Assembly: GCF_022012415.1 (NCBI RefSeq) | Contig: NZ_JAKLTR010000002.1 | Location: 590,631 to 654,630 of the forward strand | DNA: 64,000 nt | Direction: 5' to 3' | Source of the DNA: Terrimonas ginsenosidimutans | GTDB lineage: Bacteria > Bacteroidota > Bacteroidia > Chitinophagales > Chitinophagaceae | Part shown: positions 18,310 through 26,821 of the stretch, in pieces | Numbering within the stretch: the first letter of the stretch is position 1 | How the letters are laid out: every line of letters starts with the position of its first letter | The notes under the pieces: model-generated | Told to the model about the DNA's origin: nothing | The model's database searches: none | Seen by the model: only the letters and a program-made list of their open reading frames with translations | Position numbers and translations under genes: made by a program

Positions 18310-19902
18310 ATGATGGGAAATAAAAAATTACAGGTTTGGTTACCACTTCTCTTTTCGGTTGTATTGATAGCAGGGATGTTTTTCGGTTACAAATTGAATA
18401 AAGGCGGCAATTCCAAAGGTTTTTTCAAAACAAGCAGGCCCACTTCGCTCCAGGAAGCGCTGGACCTGATCCGTTCAAAATATGTTGACCCAGTAAGCCT
18501 GGATTCTCTCCAGGGCGGGGCTATCCAGGAAATGATGACTGAGCTTGACCCTCACTCTGTGTATTTTCCTCCGGTTGAATCCAAAGAAGCCATTGAAGAT
18601 CTTCAGGGCAATTTCGATGGTATCGGTGTTGAGTTCAATGTGTTTACTGACACCGTTAACGTGACTTACGTTTTACCTGGCGGACCCAGTGACGTAGCCG
18701 GCCTGAGGATCGGTGATAAGATCGTTGCCGTGAACGATTCCTCGCTTGTTGGAGCCGGAGTCACCAATTCGAAGATCCGCGAATTTATCAGGGGTAAAAG
18801 CGGTTCCTCCGCCGTATTGACCATCGTACGTGATGCAAAAGTTCAAAAGGTAAATGTAAAACGTGGCAGCATCCCTGTACCATCCGTGGACGCCGCTTAC
18901 ATGATCAACGCAAAAACAGGTTATATCAAGCTCAATAAATTCACCGCTACCAGCTACGAAGAGTTCATGCAGGCACTTGAAGATCTCCAGAAACAGGGCA
19001 TGAACGAGCTGATCTACGACCTCCGCGGCAATGGCGGTGGTTTTATGAATGAAGCGATTGACATGGCTGATGAATTTCTTGATGGTGATAAACTCATCGT
19101 ATATACAGAAGGGGTGAACAGCAAGAAGAGAGAATACCGTGCAAAACGCCCGGGGCTGTTTGAAAAAGGTAAACTGGTCATATTGATCGACGAACTGTCT
19201 GCCAGCGCAAGTGAAGTGTTGGCGGGTGCATTGCAGGACTGGGACCGGGCAACCATCATCGGCCGCCGCAGCTTTGGAAAAGGTCTTGTACAGGAGCAGT
19301 ATGAATTGAGCGATGGCTCTGCTATTCGTCTCACTGTTGCCCGCTACTACTCTCCTCTTGGCAGAAGCATCCAGCGTCCCTATGACAAAGGTAAAAAAGT
19401 GTACATGGAAGAAATATCCGAGCGGTATTACAATGGAGAAGTACTTTACGCAGATTCCAACAAAGTCAATCATGGTAAAGAATATAAAACCCCCTCGGGC
19501 CATATCGTATACGGTGGCGGCGGCATCATGCCGGATTATTTTGTTCCCATCGATACATCAACCTATCCTGTAAGCATCAACCGCATTTTCACAAGCGGCA
19601 GTATCAACAGCTTTGTATATTCTTATTACCTGAAGAATCGCCCTGTGATCGATCAATATAAAAATGCCACTGACTACGCACAGCATTTTAATCAATCCAG
19701 CCAGATGTGGAATGAGTTTGTGCAGCATGCTGCCTCTAAAGACTCTGTCAATCTCTCCACCTTAAATGCCAAACAACAACAGACACTACAGCGTCGCCTG
19801 GAAGCATTTCTTGGTCGTTTCCGCTGGAGGAACAACGGCTATTACCAGGTGTTGAACCATGATGATGCGGTGATCGCGAAAGCAATGGAAATGGTAAAGT
19901 AG
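18310..19902 (+). CDS. S41 family C-terminal processing peptidase (CtpA/Prc-like)
   Basis: A 530-residue serine protease with an N-terminal membrane anchor or signal (residues 8-28) and a periplasmic body. A PDZ domain covers about residues 80-180 (GIGVEF..., VAGLRIGDKI). The catalytic Ser-Lys dyad is S299 in SASASE and K324 in FGKG; the 25-residue spacing matches E. coli Prc and B. subtilis CtpB. The C-terminal 130 residues are a helical extension common in Bacteroidota. The family trims or degrades periplasmic proteins in a PDZ-gated way. It stands alone, divergent from the kinase-murQ pair. Confidence 0.93.
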   Translation: MMGNKKLQVWLPLLFSVVLIAGMFFGYKLNKGGNSKGFFKTSRPTSLQEALDLIRSKYVDPVSLDSLQGGAIQEMMTELDPHSVYFPPVESKEAIEDLQGNFDGIGVEFNVFTDTVNVTYVLPGGPSDVAGLRIGDKIVAVNDSSLVGAGVTNSKIREFIRGKSGSSAVLTIVRDAKVQKVNVKRGSIPVPSVDAAYMINAKTGYIKLNKFTATSYEEFMQALEDLQKQGMNELIYDLRGNGGGFMNEAIDMADEFLDGDKLIVYTEGVNSKKREYRAKRPGLFEKGKLVILIDELSASASEVLAGALQDWDRATIIGRRSFGKGLVQEQYELSDGSAIRLTVARYYSPLGRSIQRPYDKGKKVYMEEISERYYNGEVLYADSNKVNHGKEYKTPSGHIVYGGGGIMPDYFVPIDTSTYPVSINRIFTSGSINSFVYSYYLKNRPVIDQYKNATDYAQHFNQSSQMWNEFVQHAASKDSVNLSTLNAKQQQTLQRRLEAFLGRFRWRNNGYYQVLNHDDAVIAKAMEMVK

Positions 19903-19983
19903 ACCGACCGGGTAAGGATCACGAACGACAGATCGCAGGCTGCTGCCGTGCATCGGATAAACGGAGCAACTATCATATTACAT

Positions 19984-20029
19984 AAAACGAGAGCCGGAAT
20001 TCCTTATAAAGAAATTCCGGCTCTCGTTT
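19984..20029. terminator. Bidirectional terminator
   Basis: A strong stem (AAACGAGAGCCGGAATT with its complement, loop around TCCTTATAAAG) with flanking A and T runs. It lies between the convergent CtpA-like gene and the DUF6249 gene. Confidence 0.88.
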
Positions 20030-20047
20030 ATTTATTTCCAGTACTCT

Positions 20048-20467
20048 TTAGAGAACGGTGCCACGATCTATGGTATCTCTGTCCTCTTTGCCCCATCTTC
20101 TTTCCCGTTTAGCCTCATTCTCATCCCACCATTTCTTCTCTACTTTATACGAACCAAAGAGGCCCAGTCCGCCGCCGATAGCGATCAGTGAGAAGTAAAT
20201 AGCCGCATTGCCATCATCGTGTCTCGCACTCGGCATGATAAAATGATCAGCCAGGTATGCGAGGAAAAGACCCGCACCCGCACCTATCAGCAACAATCCC
20301 CATTTCAGGTTTTTATATGGAACCGGACGATCCGCCAGCTCCTTGGGATTCATCCCTTTTTCGATCATCGCGAGATTCTCCCGCTTATACATATAGACGA
20401 TTCCGAAGATCAGTAAAAAGAAGCTCAGTGGGATCAGTATCGCGACGAGCATTTCTGTGCCTTGCAT
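20048..20467 (-). CDS. DUF6249-type small membrane protein
   Basis: A 139-residue protein with three hydrophobic segments: residues 6-26, 55-74 and 89-105. Between the first two is a conserved-looking linker (YKRENLAMIEKGMNPKELA). The C-terminus is strongly charged and probably cytoplasmic (WWDENEAKRERRWGKEDRD). This pattern matches the Bacteroidota DUF6249 family, for which no function is known. It is divergent from the ECF sigma factor gene 350 bp away, and in other genomes such proteins often lie beside ECF sigma genes (recollection, not checked). Confidence 0.7.
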   Translation of the reverse strand: MQGTEMLVAILIPLSFFLLIFGIVYMYKRENLAMIEKGMNPKELADRPVPYKNLKWGLLLIGAGAGLFLAYLADHFIMPSARHDDGNAAIYFSLIAIGGGLGLFGSYKVEKKWWDENEAKRERRWGKEDRDTIDRGTVL

Positions 20468-20819
20468 AACTTGTTATTTATTATTCTTTTAATGTTGTTC
20501 TGCTCTCTTTGACTACGGTTGTTCCAACCAGGTTACAGCCATCGAAAACTTTTTTTAAAACCGGTTCTGGAATATAGGACTACGGCTTAAAGCGGGAGGT
20601 TACAGATAAAGTCTAAAGTAAAAGATCAAAAGTGAAAAATCAGCGATCAGATGGTGTTGCCCGAGGGCTGCACTAAAAGGCAAGTCCTGGTAAGATGCCC
20701 GGGGTGTCAATATGAGTAGTTAACTAACAATCCAATAGATTTTCTACTTTTGACCTTATACTTGTTACTTTTTACTTTACCTGTAACCAAACTCCCTCTC
20801 CCGTAGTCTAACCTGTTGT
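20468..20819. other. Divergent intergenic region with a decayed family A palindrome (A2)
   Basis: This 352-bp gap between the DUF6249 and sigma factor genes must hold both promoters; no exact TAnnTTTG was found, but TATACTTG is present near 20756. The bases 20609-20645 show period-7 units (AGTCTAA, AGTAAAA, GATCAAA, AGTGAAA), and 20738-20781 is a degenerate inverted arm (ACTTTTGACC and TTACTTTTTACTTTAC). No gene is seen. Confidence 0.55.
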
Positions 20820-21401
20820 ATGTCGACCGGACAAAATGATAATGAACTCATTAGCAACGTGCTGGGGGGAGATCAGCAGGCTTACGCCGTGCTGGTGGAC
20901 CGCTATAAAAGTTATGTGTTTACCCTCGCGCTTCGCTTTACGAAGAACCGGGAAGACGCAGAAGAAGTCTCGCAGGATATATTTATTAAAGCATATCGCG
21001 CGCTGGCTGATTTCAGGGGAGCATCCAAGTTCAGCACCTGGCTTTATACCATTGTGAACACCACCTGTATCACATTTTTGAGAAAGAAAAGACTGGAAGT
21101 GTATTCGCTGGATAATGAGAATGTGTTTGAAGTGGCAGACAGCCAGGATTCCGGTTTGAGGGCAAACCTGGTAGAACAAAAATCAAGGGTGAATATGGTG
21201 AACCAGGCAATTTCCCTGCTAAGCAGCGATGATGCGGAAATAATAACCTTATTCTATAAAGCCGAACAATCGCTTGACGAAATAGCCAAAGTGCTGGGGA
21301 TTGAAACGAACGCTGTGAAAGTACGCCTGCATCGTGCCAGAACAAGATTAAGAGAGAAAATGCAAAAGCACTTTGCAGCGGAAGTAAATGACCTGAACTG
21401 A
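20820..21401 (+). CDS. ECF-type RNA polymerase sigma factor
   Basis: A 193-residue sigma-70 family protein with regions 2 and 4 only. Region 2 includes DAEEVSQDIFIKAYRAL and the aromatic/basic FSTWLYTI motif. Region 4 has the helix-turn-helix SLDEIAKVLGIETNAVKVRLHRAR. A short, variable linker joins them. It is followed after 17 bp by a gene for a two-helix membrane protein of anti-sigma type, so the two probably form a regulatory pair. The target promoters are unknown. Confidence 0.93.
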   Translation: MSTGQNDNELISNVLGGDQQAYAVLVDRYKSYVFTLALRFTKNREDAEEVSQDIFIKAYRALADFRGASKFSTWLYTIVNTTCITFLRKKRLEVYSLDNENVFEVADSQDSGLRANLVEQKSRVNMVNQAISLLSSDDAEIITLFYKAEQSLDEIAKVLGIETNAVKVRLHRARTRLREKMQKHFAAEVNDLN

Positions 21402-21418
21402 TCTTAAATTGAAAAGAT

Positions 21419-21931
21419 ATGAGTGAACAACTGACAATGGAGGAACGTCTTTGGGAATATATAGACGGAATGTCTACACCCGAAGAAAAGACGGTGATCG
21501 ATCAACTGATCGAGGCAAATGCCGAATGGCGTGCAAAATATGGTGAACTGCTCGAAGCGCACCAGCTCATGTTCTCCTCCGAACTGGAAGAGCCATCCAT
21601 GCGGTTTACAAAAAATATCATGGAAGAAATTGCAGTGCTGCAGATCGCTCCAGCTGCTAAAAGTTATATCAACAAAAAGATCATCTGGGGTATCGCGATA
21701 TTCTTTATCACGATTATCGCTGGCTTCCTCATCTATGGCATCGGACAGGTGAAATGGAGCAGCGGATCAGATGGAACAAAGATACCTGTCGACTTTAGCA
21801 AGATCGATCTCAGCCCGATGTTCAACAATACCTATATCAACATATTCATGATGCTGAATGTAGTGCTCGGGCTGTTCCTTTTTGATCGCTATTTGGCGAG
21901 CAAACGCAGAGAACGGCATAAAGAAGCTTGA
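21419..21931 (+). CDS. Candidate membrane anti-sigma factor
   Basis: A 170-residue protein. The N-terminal ~75 residues are an acidic helical domain (EERLWEYIDGMSTPEEKTVIDQL) resembling the sigma-binding region of anti-sigma factors, but without the HxxxCxxC zinc motif. Two membrane helices follow (about residues 84-104 and 138-158) with a short extracytoplasmic loop. Position 17 bp after an ECF sigma gene, on the same strand, supports the role. It lacks a large periplasmic sensor domain, so any signal would have to be sensed in the membrane or by a partner. Confidence 0.7.
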   Translation: MSEQLTMEERLWEYIDGMSTPEEKTVIDQLIEANAEWRAKYGELLEAHQLMFSSELEEPSMRFTKNIMEEIAVLQIAPAAKSYINKKIIWGIAIFFITIIAGFLIYGIGQVKWSSGSDGTKIPVDFSKIDLSPMFNNTYINIFMMLNVVLGLFLFDRYLASKRRERHKEA

Positions 21932-21955
21932 TGATGCAGATCATTAAGTCCGGTC

Positions 21956-21984
21956 GGGCCTCCTTTTACAGGGAGGCCCTTTTC
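21956..21984 (+). terminator. Terminator of the sigma/anti-sigma operon
   Basis: Stem GGGCCTCC / GGAGGCCC (8 bp), loop about TTTTACAG, followed by TTTTCTTT. It lies 25 bp after the anti-sigma stop codon. Confidence 0.88.
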
Positions 21985-22169
21985 TTTAGGAATACTGCAA
22001 AAAGTAGCTTCCCGTCTCACCGGTAAAATTTAAACCGGACACGGCAAGACGGGCAGGATTCTTATTTTCGCGAAGCGTTCTTCATTTGTTTCTGTAGAAT
22101 CAACTGCTTTCGCAACAGTTCATTCAACACACAGGACAACCATTTACTTTTTGTCTGTAAGTTTATCCA

Positions 22170-23198
22170 ATGAAAAAGCTGCTCCCCTTCCTCTCCTTTT
22201 TCTTCGCCGGAACACTCTATGCTCAACCCGACAGACTGGGTATTATTGAAATATATGGCGCGTCAGATAAAAATATAGCTTCCATAAAAACAGCGATCCG
22301 TGTAGTTGAAGGAGATCGTATCGACCGGTCTGTTCTTAATAAAGCGGAGATCGAAAAACGCATAAAAACGGTGAAGGGGATCAGCCATACAGATGTGACG
22401 TTGATCTGCTGTGAAGAAGTACAGGGACGTTCGATCTTATATATTGGTGTGGCTGGTCATAATGCGCAACTTATCAAACCCGGTCCTGATCCATCCGGAG
22501 CCGCAAAGCTGGATTCTTTTATACTGGGAACATATGACCGCTATAATAATGTTTTAAGAGAAGCCGTACTGGCAGGACAGGCCACTGAAAATAATGACCA
22601 GGGGCATATCTGGCTTGATTATCCACCTGCAAAACCGATCCAGGACAGCCTGATCGCTTATGCATTTGCCAATCTGCCGTTGTTGAAAACAGTAGTCAGG
22701 AGTTCAACATTTACAGATCACCGCCGTGCCGCCAGTTGGATCATTGGCTTTGCAAAGAATAAGAAAGAGATCATCGCAGACCTGCTCATTGCCAGTGATG
22801 ATAAAGATGAAACCGTGCGTAACAACGCCACGCGTGCACTCGGGGTGATTGCCCGGTATGCTGATCAACACCCCACTGCGGAGATAAAGATCCCCGCAGA
22901 ACATTTTATCCGTCATCTGCAGTCCATCGTATGGACAGACCGGAACAAGTCCGCCATGCTCCTCGAGTCGCTCACGGCGAACAGGGACAAATCCGTACTT
23001 AATAAAATCGAAAGAACATCGTTGCCTCAGATCATAGAAATGGCCCGGTGGAAAAACCCGGGCCATGCCATGTTCGCATTCATTATTCTGGGACGGATAG
23101 CAGGAATATCTGAAGAAAAGATCTTCGCTGCATTCACATCCGGAAAAAGGTTAATGGTAGTGAATGAATGGACGAATGCGATCCGTAAGAAACAGTAA
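22170..23198 (+). CDS. Secreted protein with POTRA-like N-terminus and HEAT-like helical repeats
   Basis: A 342-residue protein with a signal peptide (cleavage near LYAQ). Residues 22-95 read as a POTRA-like module: a beta strand (GIIEIYGA), two helices (NIASIKTAIRVVEGD, NKAEIEKRIKTV) and two strands (DVTLICCEE, SILYIGVA). The rest is alpha-helical with HEAT-like repeats (DDKDETVRNNATRALGVIA, then two weaker repeats). It is therefore predicted to be periplasmic. No enzyme motif is seen. It ends 14 bp from a convergent gene, with no space for a separate terminator. Confidence 0.65.
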   Translation: MKKLLPFLSFFFAGTLYAQPDRLGIIEIYGASDKNIASIKTAIRVVEGDRIDRSVLNKAEIEKRIKTVKGISHTDVTLICCEEVQGRSILYIGVAGHNAQLIKPGPDPSGAAKLDSFILGTYDRYNNVLREAVLAGQATENNDQGHIWLDYPPAKPIQDSLIAYAFANLPLLKTVVRSSTFTDHRRAASWIIGFAKNKKEIIADLLIASDDKDETVRNNATRALGVIARYADQHPTAEIKIPAEHFIRHLQSIVWTDRNKSAMLLESLTANRDKSVLNKIERTSLPQIIEMARWKNPGHAMFAFIILGRIAGISEEKIFAAFTSGKRLMVVNEWTNAIRKKQ

Positions 23199-23212
23199 GG
23201 TCTTAGCGTTCT

Positions 23213-23620
23213 TTATTTGCCGCCGTTATCTCTTCTCTTCTTTAATGCTTCCCTGGCGTTCGCTTTCTTTTCTTTCTGCGCTTCTGTATATTTTTCAAAC
23301 TGTTCATTATTCAGCACAGCTTTCAGTTCTTCGTTCTTCGAAGCATTACCGGATTTTAAAGCCTTTGCTTTTTGCATACGTGTGCCTTCTCCACCGGCTG
23401 CTTCCTGGTTCTTTTGCGCGTATTTCAGATTGATATCATATACCTGTTTGTATTGATCATCACTGAGTGTAAGATCGGTTTTCATTTTGTCCGTCATTGC
23501 TTTTGCGCGTTTTTCAGGAGAATGTTTGGTAGAATCTGATTGTGCAGATACTGCAAAAGAGATCCCTATCAGAAATGCTGCGGCGAAAGCTGCTTTACGG
23601 ATGATGTTTGAAAATTTCAT
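23213..23620 (-). CDS. Small periplasmic charged helical protein (DUF4890 / Spy-like)
   Basis: A 135-residue protein with a signal peptide (cleavage near VSAQ). The mature part is helical and very rich in Lys, Ala, Glu and Gln. It has an LTLSDDQYKQVYDIN motif near residue 50 and a second LNNEQFEKYTEAQ motif near 105, the paired pattern of DUF4890 and of LTXXQ proteins such as Spy and CpxP. Those proteins act as periplasmic chaperones or stress sensors; here that is an inference from pattern only. It is convergent with the HEAT-like gene. Confidence 0.7.
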   Translation of the reverse strand: MKFSNIIRKAAFAAAFLIGISFAVSAQSDSTKHSPEKRAKAMTDKMKTDLTLSDDQYKQVYDINLKYAQKNQEAAGGEGTRMQKAKALKSGNASKNEELKAVLNNEQFEKYTEAQKEKKANAREALKKRRDNGGK

Positions 23621-23712
23621 TTTTTGTTTTTTTAATAGACTGGAAGTGATCGGAAAGGTTTAATCAGGTCCGGGCGCGGACACCTGTTCGTCGGCCCCGA
23701 GGCGGGGCTGAG

Positions 23713-23811
23713 TGGCGTAGGAGCTACGCAGAGGACGCAGAGATTACGCTAAGAGCGCAAAGAAGAACTTAGCGGCCTTTGCGGTCCCCTTTGCGATACT
23801 CCTATGCCGCC
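23713..23811. repeat. Intergenic palindrome, family B (B1)
   Basis: An imperfect palindrome from GGCGTAGGAG to CTCCTATGCCGCC. Its arms are made of CGCAGAG / CGCTAAGAG-like units and their complements (TTAGCG, TTTGCG). It lies between two divergent genes, upstream of the cystathionine beta-synthase promoter. Confidence 0.7.
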
Positions 23812-23870
23812 AAATGAAAATCCTTACGTTAAGACTCTTCAAAAACTAACGACTGTCAGCTTAGAAGCCT

Positions 23871-23878
23871 TACCTTTG
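23871..23878 (+). promoter_or_regulatory. Candidate -7 element of the cystathionine beta-synthase gene
   Basis: TACCTTTG is an exact TAnnTTTG match, 20 nt upstream of the start codon. The transcript would have a very short leader. No clear -33 TTTG was found. Confidence 0.5.
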
Positions 23879-23898
23879 GGCCGCTTAAAAGCCTTACA

Positions 23899-25257
23899 AT
23901 GAATATCAAGAACAACATCCTCGAAACGATTGGAAATACGCCGATGATCCGGCTGAATAAAGTTGCCAAAGACATTCCCGCCACAGTACTGGCGAAAGTT
24001 GATTACTTCAATCCCGGCAATTCCATCAAAGACCGCATGGCTTTGAAAATGGTAGAAGTGGCGGAACAGGAAGGAAAGCTGAAACCCGGCGGTACTATCA
24101 TCGAAGGAACCAGTGGCAATACCGGGATGGGTCTCGCCCTGGCAGCTGTCGTGAAAGGCTATAAATGTATTTTCGTTACTACTGATAAACAATCGAAAGA
24201 AAAAGCTGATATACTGAAAGCGGTTGGCGCCGAAGTGATCGTTTGCCCAACGAATGTGATGCCCGAAGATCCGCGCAGCTATTACTCCGTCGCAGCAAGA
24301 CTGGCGAAAGAAGTTCCGAATTCTTATCACATGAACCAGTATGATAATCTCGCGAATCGCCTGGCCCATTATGAAACGACGGGCCCGGAGATCTGGGAAC
24401 AAACAGGTGGAAAGATCACACACCTGATCTGCACTGCGGGAACCGGCGGAACGATCGTAGGTACCGCGCAATATCTTAAAGAAAAAAATCCTGATGTACA
24501 GATCTGGGCGATCGACGTATATGGTTCATTGCTTACAAAATATTTCCGCACAGGCGAGATCGATATGAATGAGGTGCATCCCTATATCAGTGAAGGTTTC
24601 GGAGAAGATTTTGTCCCGAAGAACTATGATATGAGTGTGATCGATCACTTCGAACAGGTGACTGATAAAGACGGGGCCGTAATGGCACGCAAACTTGCCC
24701 GTGAAGAAGGGCTCTTCTGCGGCTACAGCGCAGGCAGTTGCTTACAGGGCTTAATGCAGCTGAAAGGCAAACTGAAAAAAGACGATGTGGTGGTGTGCAT
24801 ATTTCACGATCATGGCAGCCGCTATGTTGCCAAGATCTATAATGACCAATGGATGATCGAACGCGGTTTCCTGGACGTTAAGACCTTCAAGGATGTGATC
24901 AGCTCAAGGGGAACCAAGAGATTGATCACTATCGAACCACAGCAAACTGTGGCAGAAGCAGTTGAACTCATGAAGAAGTATGATATCGAGCAGATCCCGG
25001 TGATGAACAACGAAGGGCCGCTCGGTTCCATAAGTGAAAGCGGGCTGTTCCAGAAAGTTTTTAACAACCCCGAGATCAAAAGCTCTAAAGTGGCGGATGT
25101 GCTTGAGCCAACGTTACCCATTGTCACCTTTGATACCCCTGTTGAGAAATTAAGTCCCCTTATCAACAAAGGAAATGGTGCCATTCTATCTAAAGATGAA
25201 GCAGGCAATTATCACATCATTACGAAGTATGACATCCTGCAGGCACTCGGCAAATAG
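23899..25257 (+). CDS. Cystathionine beta-synthase-type PLP enzyme with two CBS domains
   Basis: A 452-residue fold-type II PLP enzyme. PLP lysine K44 is in NPGNSIKDRMA, and the substrate loop EGTSGNTGMG follows. The C-terminal ~115 residues form a CBS-domain pair (ITIEPQQTVAEAVELMKKYDIEQIPV and a second copy), which in the family senses adenosyl ligands. It probably condenses serine, or O-acetylserine, with homocysteine or sulfide; the substrate cannot be decided from sequence alone. It has its own promoter and terminator and no haem domain. Confidence 0.93.
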   Translation: MNIKNNILETIGNTPMIRLNKVAKDIPATVLAKVDYFNPGNSIKDRMALKMVEVAEQEGKLKPGGTIIEGTSGNTGMGLALAAVVKGYKCIFVTTDKQSKEKADILKAVGAEVIVCPTNVMPEDPRSYYSVAARLAKEVPNSYHMNQYDNLANRLAHYETTGPEIWEQTGGKITHLICTAGTGGTIVGTAQYLKEKNPDVQIWAIDVYGSLLTKYFRTGEIDMNEVHPYISEGFGEDFVPKNYDMSVIDHFEQVTDKDGAVMARKLAREEGLFCGYSAGSCLQGLMQLKGKLKKDDVVVCIFHDHGSRYVAKIYNDQWMIERGFLDVKTFKDVISSRGTKRLITIEPQQTVAEAVELMKKYDIEQIPVMNNEGPLGSISESGLFQKVFNNPEIKSSKVADVLEPTLPIVTFDTPVEKLSPLINKGNGAILSKDEAGNYHIITKYDILQALGK

Positions 25258-25281
25258 TAATGGGGATATTAATACGTAAAT

Positions 25282-25319
25282 AAAAAAGGCTTCCGGGAAC
25301 GTTTCCGGAAGCCTTTTTT
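25282..25319. terminator. Terminator after cystathionine beta-synthase
   Basis: A 15-bp stem AAAAAAGGCTTCCGG with its complement, short loop, ending in six T. The symmetric A and T runs make it potentially bidirectional. Confidence 0.92.
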
Positions 25320-25488
25320 AGTAAAACTACTATTCAGATTAGCGTTGTTACCGCATCCGGGTATTCGATTGTTTACGATAAATGTGGGAAATACTGTAAG
25401 CCCAAAATCGGTCAAAAATGCGCTATCGTATTAAAACTATCATAATTATTTTTGATCCGGAAGTTGATTGATAGCAATCACAGAACAA

Positions 25489-25752
25489 ATCCAATACCGA
25501 AAAACCAGATCCAATAGCTTAAGAAAAAACCTGATCCAACATCCATTAGAAAAACCAAGAAAAATCCAGTATTGATCAACTTCTTCCTTTTTGAAAAACC
25601 GAAATCCAGAAAATCCAACCAATCCTAAGAAAAAACCAACGAAGTCCATTAGCCAGAAAAACCAAGAGGTCCAGATCCAAGAAAAAACCGTCCAAACATC
25701 CAATCGTCCAATTGAAAAGACCTCAAGTTCAAGTCACCGTGTCCAAATCCAT
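25489..25752. repeat. Low-complexity A/C-rich tract with recurrent TCCA and AAAAACC
   Basis: In about 265 bp the tetramer TCCA occurs 15 times and AAAAACC 7 times, always on this strand, where chance would give about one TCCA. Parts show a period near 7-8 (GTCCAAAC, ATCCAATC, GTCCAATT). The other strand is therefore TGGA- and GGTTTTT-rich. No matching inverted arm is seen nearby. The flanking bases 25320-25488 and 25753-25906 hold no gene; a near-match TACCTTCG lies about 20 nt upstream of the next start codon. Confidence 0.75.
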
Positions 25753-25906
25753 GAAAAGAAATTAAGTCCGGAACCCTCCTGCTAAATTTTATTTAGCAGG
25801 AGGCGCGGTGAATTTCTTCTCTGGAGCATTCCTTACAGTTTTCCCTGAACTCACTAAAGCAGTCGAAGCGCTCTGATAAGAAGGATTACCTTCGACAAAA
25901 ATATTG

Positions 25907-26680
25907 ATGGCTGCTTTTGTTGATCAAACCGGGAAGACTGTTTTTATTTCTACTCCTCCCCGACGTATCATATCACTTGTTCCTTCGCAAACAGAACTGC
26001 TGGCAGATCTTGGTCTAGACGAAGCAGTTATCGGCATCACCAAATTTTGCATTCATCCGGAGAAATGGTTCCGCTCAAAAACACGTGTCGGTGGTACAAA
26101 AACCCTGGATACAGCGCGTATCCATCAATTGCAGCCCGACCTCATCATTGCCAATAAAGAAGAAAACGTCAAAGAGCAGGTAGAAGACCTGGCAAATTCC
26201 TTTCCTGTCTGGGTCAGTGACGTGAATGATCTGGAAGATGCGCTGACGATGATCAGGGAAATTGGTCGTATCACCTCGACAACCGAAACAGCATCGAAGA
26301 TCATTGCAGGGATCCGGCAGTCATTTTCAGGTTTGCCGCTATATGCTTCCCTGCGGAAAGCAGCATACCTGATCTGGAAAGACCCGTATATGACGGTGGG
26401 AAACGATACGTTTATTCATTCTATGTTACGGGCCGCCGGGTTTGAAAATGTATTCGGAGATCAGACGCGATACCCGGTCGTAGACGTTCCTGGCATACAG
26501 CGATCAGGCTGTGAATACCTCTTTCTTTCATCAGAACCATATCCGTTCAAACAAAAGCATATTGATGAATTGCAATTGCAGTTGCCGGGCGTAAAGATCA
26601 TGCTGGTGGATGGCGAGATGTTCAGCTGGTATGGAAGCAGGTTGCTTTACGCGGCTGAGTATTTCCGTCGTCTGGAGTAA
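25907..26680 (+). CDS. BtuF-like helical-backbone metal/corrinoid receptor without signal peptide
   Basis: A 257-residue protein of the periplasmic-binding-protein family that includes BtuF: RIISLVPSQTELLADLGL is the typical N-terminal signature, followed by QPDLIIANKEEN and the long interdomain helix. A Cys/His-containing stretch (TKFCIHPEKW) is near residue 45. Unlike classic BtuF it has no signal peptide or lipobox and no ABC partner genes here, so a cytoplasmic role is possible. The ATG at 25907 is preferred; a TTG precedes it directly. The stop codon is inside palindrome B2. Confidence 0.8.
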   Translation: MAAFVDQTGKTVFISTPPRRIISLVPSQTELLADLGLDEAVIGITKFCIHPEKWFRSKTRVGGTKTLDTARIHQLQPDLIIANKEENVKEQVEDLANSFPVWVSDVNDLEDALTMIREIGRITSTTETASKIIAGIRQSFSGLPLYASLRKAAYLIWKDPYMTVGNDTFIHSMLRAAGFENVFGDQTRYPVVDVPGIQRSGCEYLFLSSEPYPFKQKHIDELQLQLPGVKIMLVDGEMFSWYGSRLLYAAEYFRRLE

Positions 26681-26772
26681 GGAGTATCGCAGAGAACGCG
26701 AAGGCACGCAGAGTGCACAAAGAGATCTTAGCGACCTTAGCGATCCTCTGCGTTCTCTGCGATACTCCTTAC
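26677..26772. repeat. Intergenic palindrome, family B (B2), overlapping a stop codon
   Basis: The outer 23 bp of each arm are perfectly complementary (GTAAGGAGTATCGC... with ...GCGATACTCCTTAC). The first base of the element precedes the TAA stop codon of the BtuF-like gene, so the stop is part of the repeat. The interior carries CGCAGAG-like units with a period of about 9-10 nt. Confidence 0.85.
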
Positions 26773-26821
26773 GCCGGACGGCAGAAGTTCTGTTTGTGAA
26801 AACTCTGCGTATCTTCCATTT

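Noticed and set aside
25446..25703. An 85-codon Trp-rich open frame in the TCCA tract (minus strand)
   Set aside because: The Trp codons are just the complement of the recurrent TCCA; the product is a repeat artefact, not a likely membrane peptide.
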